The notes beneath the pieces were generated by a model. It was given only the letters and a program-made list of their open reading frames with translations. It did not search any database and had not been told where the DNA came from. From Myxococcales bacterium (GTDB lineage: Bacteria > Myxococcota_A > Bradymonadia > Bradymonadales > Bradymonadaceae), in the NCBI GenBank assembly GCA_007120915.1, contig SKMT01000328.1, positions 1 through 6,390 on the forward strand: a stretch of 6,390 nt of DNA, written 5' to 3'. A program made the position numbers and the translations under genes. This document shows positions 1-6,390 of this stretch, piece by piece (the first letter of the stretch is position 1; every line of letters begins with the position of its first letter).

Positions 1-451
1 CTGTTTCACCCACGGTGGCGATAAGATCTCGTATTGCCTCCACGACCTGGAGATGTTCGACGGCGACGTCGCCGACACCTACGGCGGGGAATCCTCGCTG
101 TTTCCCGACCCTCCCACCTGTGACACCTCCGAACAGGGCGTGACCCAGGGCTGGATCGACACCTACAACAAGCACCTGCCCGGCCAGGTGATCATCCTCG
201 GCGAAGCCGACGACATGAGTGGGATCGGCGAGCGCTGGATCGAGGGCCACGTCGACCCCGATCAGGTGCTCCAGGAGGTCGAACGCCACGGCAACGTCGC
301 CCGCATCACCGTCGATGTCCCCGACGACGGCGATGCACTGTGCGCCGATTCGGACAAAGTACTCGACTGTTCGGTGCCCCCGGAGGACTACACCAGCGCC
401 TCCCAACACCGCCAGTGCGGCGACTATCTCGAACACGCCGGCGTCGACTAA
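1..451 (+). CDS. Lysyl oxidase-like protein, C-terminal part (5' end outside window)
   Basis: The reading frame is open from base 2 to a TAA at 449-451, giving 149 residues; the start lies off the left edge. I recognise the C-terminal half of the lysyl oxidase (protein-lysine 6-oxidase) catalytic domain, a copper amine oxidase that oxidises the epsilon-amino group of peptidyl lysine outside the cell. The segment GGDKISYCLHD aligns with GHKASFCLED of human LOX, and QGWIDTYNKHLPGQ aligns with PGCYDTYGADIDCQ. The Lys (bases 23-25) and the Tyr of DTY (bases 164-166) therefore match human K320 and Y355, which crosslink into the lysyl tyrosylquinone cofactor. The later 'DPDQVLQEVERHGNVARI' resembles the family's 'NP...ESD..NNV.R' strand. 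A tail of about 40 residues with three Cys follows and is not part of the core I know. The copper-binding His cluster and any signal peptide would lie upstream, so activity cannot be judged. Family call fairly sure; substrate unknown. Confidence 0.82.
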   Translation, partial: CFTHGGDKISYCLHDLEMFDGDVADTYGGESSLFPDPPTCDTSEQGVTQGWIDTYNKHLPGQVIILGEADDMSGIGERWIEGHVDPDQVLQEVERHGNVARITVDVPDDGDALCADSDKVLDCSVPPEDYTSASQHRQCGDYLEHAGVD

Positions 452-2037
452 TCGGCGTCATCCTCCGTGCCGGGCTCGGCGAGATATCGCCCGGCACGCC
501 ACAGATGGTAGCCCACCCGGTCGCTCCACTTGATCGCCTCCAGCAGATCGTCGAGCTCACCCGGGCTCGGCTCTCCGGTGGTGGAAGACTGAAGCAGTTG
601 ATGGCGAAGCTGTTGAACCGCATCTGTGAGACGGTCTGCTTCATTCTGGAGGGCCTCCACACTCTGGGAACCATCGGCTAGCCCCGCCGCGTTCACCGCC
701 AGCCGATCCAGCACTTCGACCACATCCACCAGCCGTTGAGTACCGGAGAGCCTGCGGAAACTGCGCGGTGCCGACGCCAGCCGCCCGTGCAGCCGCTCCA
801 GATGGTCCAGCGCGTGCAGCACGTTGAGATGGCGCCGATGATCTTTGTGCTGGTCCGGATCGGTCTGCACCCGGTCGAGAAATTCGCGACAGCGAAGCAA
901 TCCCAGATCGATGGCGTCCAACTCGATCTGGTTAAACCTCGTCGCCTCTTCACCGGGCTGGACCACCTTCTCGACCATATCAAGCAGCCCATCGTAGATC
1001 TGCAACAGCGCCTGGCGCGTCGCCTCCACACCGACAGCCGGCACAGCAGCGGCGTTGTCGTCCAGCCCCGCCGCATACTGCGGCTCTTCGCCGGGAACCA
1101 GCTTGTACACCGCCCGCGAAAACGGCTCCAACACCGGCAACAGCACTACCACCCCCAGCAGTTTGAACGCTGTGTGAAAGATCGCGATCGCCGTCGCATC
1201 CGCCAGCGGCCTTCCCCCGCCCACCCAGGCGCCGTGAGCCATCAGGAACAGCGGCAGCACCGACAGCGCCAACACGGCAGTGATCACGTTGAACAAAATA
1301 TGCGCCACCGCCGTGCGCCTCGCCGCCAGTGACGCTCCAATCGCCGCCAGCGCCGCCGTCACCGTCGTTCCTACCGCCTGTCCGATCACCAGCGATGCCG
1401 CCTGCGGAAGATCGACCGCCCCGGCGAACAACGCCGTCAGCGTCGTCGCCACCGCCGCCGACGACGACTGCATCAGAACGGTCATCACAAACCCGATGCC
1501 GATCAGGATCAACTGCCCCGTCAGCCCCTCTCCATCCACCGCCGTCAGATCAATTTCATCGGCCAGATCCGCCATACCGAGCTGCAGGATATCAATGCCC
1601 ACAAAGATCAGCCCGAACCCCGCCAGCGCCGCCCCGAAATGCGACTTTCTGCCCTTCGTCAGCAACGTCACCAGCGCTCCAATCCCCACCATCGGATAGG
1701 CAAAGGCACTGATGCTCACCCTCAACCCCAGCGTCGCCACCAGCCAGGAGGTCGCCGTCGTCCCCAGGTTCGCCCCGAAGATCACCCCCACGGCCTGCGA
1801 GAACGTCAGCAGCCCGGCCGACACAAACCCGATCGCCGCCAGCGTCGTCGCACTCGACGACTGCACCAGCGCCGTGAACACCGTGCCCGTACCCACGCTC
1901 GACAATTTCCCACCGGTGAACTTCGCCAAGATCATGCGCAGCGCGTCCCCCGCGGCGCTTCGCAGGTTGTCACTGAGCAGCTTCATGCCCAGCAAAAACA
2001 CGCCGAGCCCACCCAAAATGACTGTCAGAAAATCCAT
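448..2037 (-). CDS. Na+/phosphate cotransporter (NptA/SLC34 type) with C-terminal PhoU-like domain
   Basis: A complete 529-residue inner-membrane protein predicted to import phosphate with sodium. Two inverted transport repeats are visible. The first carries QSSSATT (residues 59-65) followed by GANLGTT (88-94); the second carries QSSSAAVATT (190-199) followed by GQAVGTT (219-225). The paired QSSS motifs are the substrate and Na+ binding hallmark of the NaPi-II family. Hydrophobic segments fill residues 1 to about 310, including HILFNV (246-251) and FHTAFKLLG (287-295). From about residue 335 to the end the protein is soluble, helical and charged, which fits the PhoU-like domain of many bacterial members. 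The ATG start gives the usual family N-terminus with GGLGVFLLGMKLLSDNL. No strong ribosome site precedes it; a GAG lies about 9 nt upstream. The gene overlaps the convergent lysyl oxidase stop by 4 bp. Asn is replaced at two places where I expect it (A221, K292), probably a subfamily trait. Family certain; transport direction and coupling are inferred. Confidence 0.93.
   Translation of the reverse strand: MDFLTVILGGLGVFLLGMKLLSDNLRSAAGDALRMILAKFTGGKLSSVGTGTVFTALVQSSSATTLAAIGFVSAGLLTFSQAVGVIFGANLGTTATSWLVATLGLRVSISAFAYPMVGIGALVTLLTKGRKSHFGAALAGFGLIFVGIDILQLGMADLADEIDLTAVDGEGLTGQLILIGIGFVMTVLMQSSSAAVATTLTALFAGAVDLPQAASLVIGQAVGTTVTAALAAIGASLAARRTAVAHILFNVITAVLALSVLPLFLMAHGAWVGGGRPLADATAIAIFHTAFKLLGVVVLLPVLEPFSRAVYKLVPGEEPQYAAGLDDNAAAVPAVGVEATRQALLQIYDGLLDMVEKVVQPGEEATRFNQIELDAIDLGLLRCREFLDRVQTDPDQHKDHRRHLNVLHALDHLERLHGRLASAPRSFRRLSGTQRLVDVVEVLDRLAVNAAGLADGSQSVEALQNEADRLTDAVQQLRHQLLQSSTTGEPSPGELDDLLEAIKWSDRVGYHLWRAGRYLAEPGTEDDAD
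466..498. terminator. Perfect 10-bp inverted repeat at the convergent gene junction
   Basis: CGTGCCGGGC (466-475) and GCCCGGCACG (489-498) are exact reverse complements separated by a 13-nt loop. The element starts 15 bp after the lysyl oxidase stop and lies inside the last codons of the convergent Na/Pi transporter gene. The stem is almost all G-C. No T-tract follows on either side, so it is not a classical intrinsic terminator. With no intergenic space between the two genes, a factor-assisted terminator, or an mRNA 3'-end stabiliser for the lysyl oxidase transcript, is the simplest reading. For the transporter mRNA it would sit inside coding sequence. Confidence 0.5.
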
Positions 2038-2042
2038 GAATT

Positions 2043-2094
2043 GACTCGAAGATCAGATGACGTTCAGGAGGTTGGAGAATCTCCGTCTTTGACG
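2043..2094. repeat. Degenerate, internally deleted remnant of the 118-bp unit
   Basis: GACTCGAAGATCAG (from 2043) resembles GATTCGAAGCGTCAG in the full units. After a gap, TTCAGGAGGTTGGAGAATCTCC (2063-2084) resembles CTCAGGAGATTCGAGAACCTCC at the unit start. The stretch between them, and most of the following unit body, is missing. The remnant begins 5 bp upstream of the transporter ATG, so the array once reached, or was inserted at, that start codon. It keeps its own version of the 18-bp palindrome at 2067-2084. Confidence 0.7.
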
Positions 2095-2566
2095 CTCAGG
2101 AGATTCGAGAACCTCCATCTATTTAGGGAAACTAAGATTTGTGGGGTGGTTTCTCGCCTCGCTCTGCTGGATTCGAAGCGTCAGCTTTCTTGTTTCTCTG
2201 TGTTCTCTGGCACTCAGGAGATTCGAGAACCTCCGGCTATTTAGGGAAACTAAGATTTGTGGGGTGGTTGCTCGTCTCGATCTGCTGGATTCGAAGCGTC
2301 AGCTTTCTTGTTTCTCTGTGTTCTCTGGCACTCAGGAGATTCGAGAACCTCCGTCTACTTAGGGAAACTAAGATTTGTGGGGTGGTTGCTCGTCTCGCTC
2401 TGCTGGATTCGAAGCGGCAGCTTTTTTGTGTCTCTGTGTTCTCTGGTACTCAGGAGATTCGAGAACCTCCGTCTATTTAGGGAAACTAAGATTTGTGGGG
2501 TGGTTTCTCGTCTCGCTGTGCTGGATTCGAAGCGTCAGCTATTTTGTGTCTCTGTGTTCTCTGCGC
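2095..2566. repeat. Tandem array of four 118-bp units
   Basis: Four head-to-tail copies lie at 2095-2212, 2213-2330, 2331-2448 and 2449-2566. The period is exactly 118 bp at each step, measured from the CTCAGG that opens each copy. The copies are almost identical: the first and second differ at about five positions, and the last decays in its final bases. Each unit opens with an imperfect 18-bp palindrome and has TTTAGGGAAACTAAG in its first half and GGATTCGAAGCGTCAGC in its second. It ends in a pyrimidine-rich stretch with TTTCTCTGTGTTCTCTG. A hand count of one unit gives 58 of 118 G+C (49%), clearly below the flanking genes. Because 118 is not a multiple of 3, the reading frame shifts by one at each copy. 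Open frames run through the array, but no protein family is recognisable and no codon structure is conserved. I treat the array as non-coding. Confidence 0.95.
2099..2116 (-). other. 18-bp palindrome, unit 1 (repeated in every copy)
   Basis: On the plus strand this reads GGAGATTCGAGAACCTCC: arms GGAGATTC and GAACCTCC match at 7 of 8 positions around a central GA. The same element recurs at 2217-2234, 2335-2352 and 2453-2470, and in altered form at 2067-2084. In minus-strand RNA the one mismatch becomes a G-U pair. The transcript could then form a 7-bp stem (GGAGGUU with AAUCUCC) closed by a CUCG tetraloop. The 5' arm contains GGAGG, a Shine-Dalgarno-like sequence. It could equally be a dyad DNA-binding site. 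The structure is seen; the function is not known. Confidence 0.6.
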
Positions 2567-2651
2567 CTTTGCGGTTCCAACATGGTTTTTCTCTGTCTTC
2601 CTTGGCGTTCTTGGCGTCTTGGCGGTTCCTCTCGCTTTTCCTTGGCGGTGA
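2567..2651. repeat. Degenerate CTTGGCG-type intergenic repeat tract
   Basis: After the last full unit the sequence decays into short related blocks. CTTGGCG occurs at 2601, 2610, 2618 and 2641. Three similar block ends are TTTGCGGTTCC (2568-2578), TTGGCGGTTCC (2619-2629) and TTGGCGGTGAAC (2642-2653). A second TTTTTCTCTGTCTTC (2586-2600) echoes the pyrimidine-rich end of the 118-bp unit, so tract and units seem to share an origin. The tract runs right up to the DUF58 stop codon. Short degenerate repeats of this CGCCAAG type look familiar to me from intergenic regions of other bacteria; that is from memory and unverified. No clear terminator hairpin for the operon is visible here. Confidence 0.6.
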
Positions 2652-2652
2652 A

Positions 2653-3953
2653 CTACAGCTCGCCGGAGCGCTTGATCTCCAAATACCGATTCACCAGTTG
2701 CACCGACAACTCCGAAGGCGTCACATCCAGCACCATCGCCCCCGCCCGCCGCAACCGCGCGTGCACCTTCCGCCGGTGATTCAAAAAGTGATGGGTCGCC
2801 CCCACCTGAAGGGCATCATTCAAATCCCGGATCGGCCCGTCGGCCATCCGTTGGACGCCCTCCTCGCGCAAACTGGCTATCAATACCAGATGCCGCTCGT
2901 TCAACAACGCCAGCGCCCGATCCAGTTCATCGGGCTCGGCGTCGTACAGATTCGTCAACAACACCACCAGCGCCCGGCGTTTCTGGCGTACGGCCACCCG
3001 CTCGGCAACTCCCGAGAAATCGGAGGGCTGGGTGGTGGTCTGCAAGTCGAAGGTCCGGTCCACAATCGCTTCGACCGCCCGCGGGCCGCGCTGGCGAGCC
3101 ACCCATCGGTCGACCCCGCCGAAGGTGGAGACCGTCACCGAATCGCCCTGTTGAAGCGCCACGTAGGAGAGCAGCAGCCCGGCGTTGAGCGCATGATCGA
3201 AGTGGCTTAACTCCCCGTCGATCGCCCGCATTCTGCGCCCACAGTCAAACACCAGCATCACCTGCTGGTGGCGTTCATCCTCGTACTGGCGAGCGATCAG
3301 CCGCCGGTGGCGGGCGGTAGCCTTCCAGTCGATCTGGCGCAACTGGTCGCCTTCGCGGTACTCGCGAAGACAGTCAAACTCCATGCCTTCGCCCCGCCGG
3401 CGAAGCCGCCGCACACCGATGGCGCTGGTCTTATCGGCCACCGCCAGGAGTGCGTAACGGCTGACAGCCCGGAAGTTCGGCACCACCCGCACCTTCTGGG
3501 GTTGTCCGATTCGGATCTGACGCGCCATCAGCCCCAGCGGGCCGTACTGGCGAAGGTAGGCTTCCTCGATTTCGAACCGGCCGCGCTGATGGGGTTCGAT
3601 GGTGTACGTCGCCTCCAGCAACTGGTCGCGTTGCACCTTCGCGTCGACCCGGGGGTCGTTCGCTCCCAACTGGACGGGCACCCCGTCGTACAACTCCACT
3701 CGCCCGCCACGCCCGTCAGCAAACGTCACTTCCAACTGAATCTCCGAGACAACCCCCAGCGGCAGCGAGTTGTCCACCTGGCGCTTCAGCCTTGGGGCCG
3801 GACGCCGGCGCACCACCCACAGATCCCAGCCCGCAAGCCCCACCAGCACCAGCAGCGCTGCGGTCCAGGCCGCATAACCGGTCTGAAACACCGCCACCGC
3901 CAGCCCGGCCACCAGCAGTACTCCCACGGCGATGAGCATGTTTCGGCTCGCAA

Positions 3954-3957
<4 letters not shown>
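2653..3957 (-). CDS. DUF58 family membrane-anchored vWA-like protein
   Basis: A 434-residue protein and the last gene of the operon. Two closely spaced hydrophobic segments (about residues 6-24 and 30-48) anchor it in the membrane. A beta-rich region follows (about 65-165), then the DUF58 signature REYREGDQLRQIDWKATAR (198-216), then a von Willebrand A-like fold beginning VMLVFDCG (233-240). The metal-site motif DxSxS is degenerate: after D238 come C, G, R, R instead of serines, so metal-dependent binding like a canonical vWA domain is doubtful. The start codon is GTG at 3957-3955, overlapping the MoxR stop as GTGA. GGAGG lies 10 nt upstream (3972-3968) and favours this start over the ATG at codon 7. 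DUF58 proteins are typically encoded beside MoxR ATPases and are presumed partners or substrates; the biochemical role is unknown. Family call is firm. Confidence 0.92.
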
Positions 3958-4969
<1,012 letters not shown>

Positions 4970-4973
<4 letters not shown>

Positions 4974-6121
4974 AATCTCCTCCTCATCTCTTCGAGTTCA
5001 GCGATCAAATCCCGGGTCTGGGCCGCCTTTCGGGGCACAGGACACTGCAGAAGCCGCTTCAGCGTCGCCACCCTGGTGTCGAGTTGAGCGGCCATCGCCT
5101 CCATTCGTCGGTCATCATCCATCGCTTTAAGCGACGGGCGACGCCGCTTCAGCTCATCGATCAACGCCCCCCGGGCCGCCTCCACCAGCACATGCTGGGC
5201 ATTCTGGTCCCACAGAAACTGGCCGGTCGCCTGAATATGCTCTCCCCGCCTGCGGCGTCTGCGGTCGGGCTCCGGGATCGGCGGGCCGAATCGTTTCGCC
5301 CTGGTCAGCCCGGCGACCAACAGCAGCAGAAGCGCCGCAAAGAAGGGCCAGCCCCGCGACCATACATCGTCCAGCCAGCCGCGGCGATGCTGTCCCAGCA
5401 CCACCTCCGCCTGCTGTGGCCACTCTTCTGACATCCCCAGAACGTCAGCGAGCATCTGACCCATCTCACCGCCCGCCAGCCCGTCGTTGGTCAACATCCG
5501 CTCGTCGGGGATCACCGTTACCCGCCCCTTTTCACGGGCAGCACTGAGCATCATCAGCCTGTCGTCGTCCTGGCGAACCCCCGCCAGATCCGGGCGGCGC
5601 GGCCCCATCACCTGCTCGTGCTGGTGCAGCTCCTCTTCGATCATCTCGATCAACTCCGCGAAGTCGTCGGCCCCCGCCGACTCGTCGTAGCTGTATTCGA
5701 TGACCCTGGCGTCGGCCACCTGTGGCTCTTCGATGTCGAACTGATCCAGATCCAGCAGTTCGGCGATCTCGTCGGGCGCCTCTTCCATCCCCGGCTCCAC
5801 CGCCACCACCAGGTGCCCTCCGTCGTGCAACCAGCCGCCGTCCAGATGCTCCTGCCAGGCCTCGTAGATCAGCACCCGAGACGACACGAATGCCACATCG
5901 GCGTCGTCGACGGCATCGGGGCGGCTGGCGGTGTGCACGTCGATGTCCAACTCGTCGAGAAACATCTCCAGCGCAAGGTGGGGGTTCGCCCGTGCCTCCG
6001 GTTCGGGCGGAGGCTGCACGTCCACCTCCTCGCGCTCATGGGTCCACAAAAACAGCCCCATCAGGAGACTGGCGACCACTAACGCCACCACAACCAGCAC
6101 CGCTGCAAAGCGCTTACTCAT
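4970..6121 (-). CDS. DUF4350 domain membrane protein
   Basis: A 383-residue protein from the ATG at 6121-6119. The frame stays open to a TTG at 6142, but AAGGGG (6133-6128) lies 6 nt before the ATG and the ATG overlaps the preceding stop by 8 bp, so I choose the ATG. An N-terminal membrane helix (about residues 5-25) leads to an extracytoplasmic domain that begins with NPHLALEMFLDELDIDV and contains GGWLHDGGHLVVAVE, typical of DUF4350. This region has a long, acidic middle section (about residues 113-175). A second membrane helix (about 258-273) is followed by a cytoplasmic tail with RFGPPIPEP (277-285), an Arg-rich stretch and EHIQATGQFLW (294-304), all familiar from the family. The last 80 residues look helical and charged. 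The gene is coupled to DUF4129 upstream and MoxR downstream. Its function is unknown; it is probably a membrane component of the MoxR system. Confidence 0.85.
4979..4984 (-). promoter_or_regulatory. Strong ribosome binding site for the MoxR GTG start
   Basis: Minus-strand AGGAGG, within GAGGAGGAG, ends 5 nt before the GTG at 4973-4971 and lies inside the last codons of the DUF4350 gene. It is the best Shine-Dalgarno match in the operon and decides the GTG start over later in-frame ATGs. Confidence 0.75.
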
Positions 6122-6390
6122 CGCCGACCCCTTCAACGGCAATGCGGCTGGACCACTCGCTGCAAAGCTGGTCGAATCGCCGGTTCTCCAGCGTACGGCC
6201 CGCCCACACCACCTCGTCGAACGCCCGCGCCAGCGCCATGACCACCGGCCCCTCCGGCGACAGCCCCCTCACCTCCAGGGCACAACGCTGTACCGTCCAG
6301 CCCGGCGGAAACTCCACCTGGTGGCGCTGTTCCACGGCCATCAGGGTACTGACCAGCATCACCGCAAGCGCCTGGCGCTGCTTGCCCTGC
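6114..6390 (-). CDS. DUF4129 family protein, C-terminal part (5' end outside window)
   Basis: The frame is open from the right edge to a TAA at 6116-6114, leaving 91 residues. The visible part resembles the C-terminal cytoplasmic domain of DUF4129 proteins: a helical start, then 'LARAFDEVVWAGRTLENRRFDQL', which corresponds to the family's 'FervWYGgrp....F' pattern. An in-frame GTG-ATG near 6362-6357 is probably internal, because the coding frame continues beyond it to the edge. DUF4129 domains often sit at the C-terminus of membrane proteins, some with a transglutaminase-like domain, and are encoded with MoxR and DUF58. The stop overlaps the DUF4350 ATG by 8 bp (bases 6114-6121). Identity rests on a short stretch plus context. 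Confidence 0.72.
   Translation of the reverse strand, partial: QGKQRQALAVMLVSTLMAVEQRHQVEFPPGWTVQRCALEVRGLSPEGPVVMALARAFDEVVWAGRTLENRRFDQLCSEWSSRIAVEGVGDE

Noticed and set aside
2038..2160. Sigma-70-type promoter for the transporter on the minus strand
   Set aside because: CCTAAAT could be a weak -10, but no acceptable -35 lies at the right spacing, and the same sequence occurs in every unit.
2095..2566. CRISPR array
   Set aside because: Whole 118-bp units are conserved; there are no short repeats separated by unique spacers, and no cas genes are present.
2095..2566. Replication origin iterons or an insertion sequence
   Set aside because: No replication initiator gene, DnaA-box cluster, transposase or terminal inverted repeats with target duplication are visible; units are much longer than iterons.
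2574..2592. Intrinsic terminator from CCAACATGG followed by a T-run on the plus strand
   Set aside because: The stem is only 3 bp and it points away from the flanking genes, both of which are on the minus strand.
2139..3210. Long plus-strand open frames through the repeat array, up to 317 codons, giving repeated hydrophobic peptides
   Set aside because: They start at TTG or GTG codons within the repeat and have no clear ribosome site. The 118-bp period shifts the frame at each copy, and the longest runs on antisense to DUF58. No domain is recognisable.
6122..6142. Upstream TTG start for the DUF4350 protein at 6142
   Set aside because: The ATG at 6121 has AAGGGG at good spacing and the membrane helix follows directly; the extra seven residues add nothing recognisable.

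Overview
The window comes from a GC-rich bacterium. All genes are GC-rich and full of Asp/Glu codons. The mix of a lysyl oxidase-like secreted protein, a phosphate transporter fused to a PhoU-like domain, and a DUF4129-DUF4350-MoxR-DUF58 cluster would suit a Myxococcota/Bradymonadia-type deltaproteobacterium or a relative. That placement is inference only; no phylogenetic marker gene is present.

Layout, left to right. (1) Bases 1-451, plus strand: the C-terminal 149 residues of a bacterial lysyl oxidase-like protein. It keeps both residues that form the quinone cofactor in animal lysyl oxidases. (2) Bases 448-2037, minus strand: a complete Na+/phosphate cotransporter (SLC34/NptA type) with a C-terminal PhoU-like helical domain. 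It converges on the lysyl oxidase gene, and the two stop codons overlap by 4 bp. A perfect 10-bp stem inverted repeat just inside the transporter's 3' end is the likely terminator. (3) Bases 2038-2652: a 615-bp gene-free island, about 49% GC in the repeat unit that I counted. It holds four head-to-tail copies of an exactly 118-bp unit, a deleted remnant copy that almost reaches the transporter start codon, and a decaying CTTGGCG-rich tract that ends at the DUF58 stop codon. (4) Bases 2653-6390, minus strand: a tightly coupled operon read right to left as DUF4129 (partial), DUF4350, MoxR AAA+ ATPase, DUF58/vWA-like protein. Every junction is a 4-8 bp start/stop overlap.

How the genes relate. 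The right-hand operon matches a widespread arrangement in which a MoxR ATPase is paired with a membrane-anchored DUF58 protein and membrane proteins of the DUF4350 and DUF4129 families. It is thought to be a cell-envelope or chaperone-type system of unsettled function. The transporter and the lysyl oxidase are probably separate transcription units. The least explained element is the 118-bp array. Each unit carries a near-perfect 18-bp palindrome. On the minus strand, the sense of both flanking genes, this could fold into a hairpin that hides a GGAGG sequence. The array is the main candidate here for something undescribed, but its function cannot be settled from this sequence alone.
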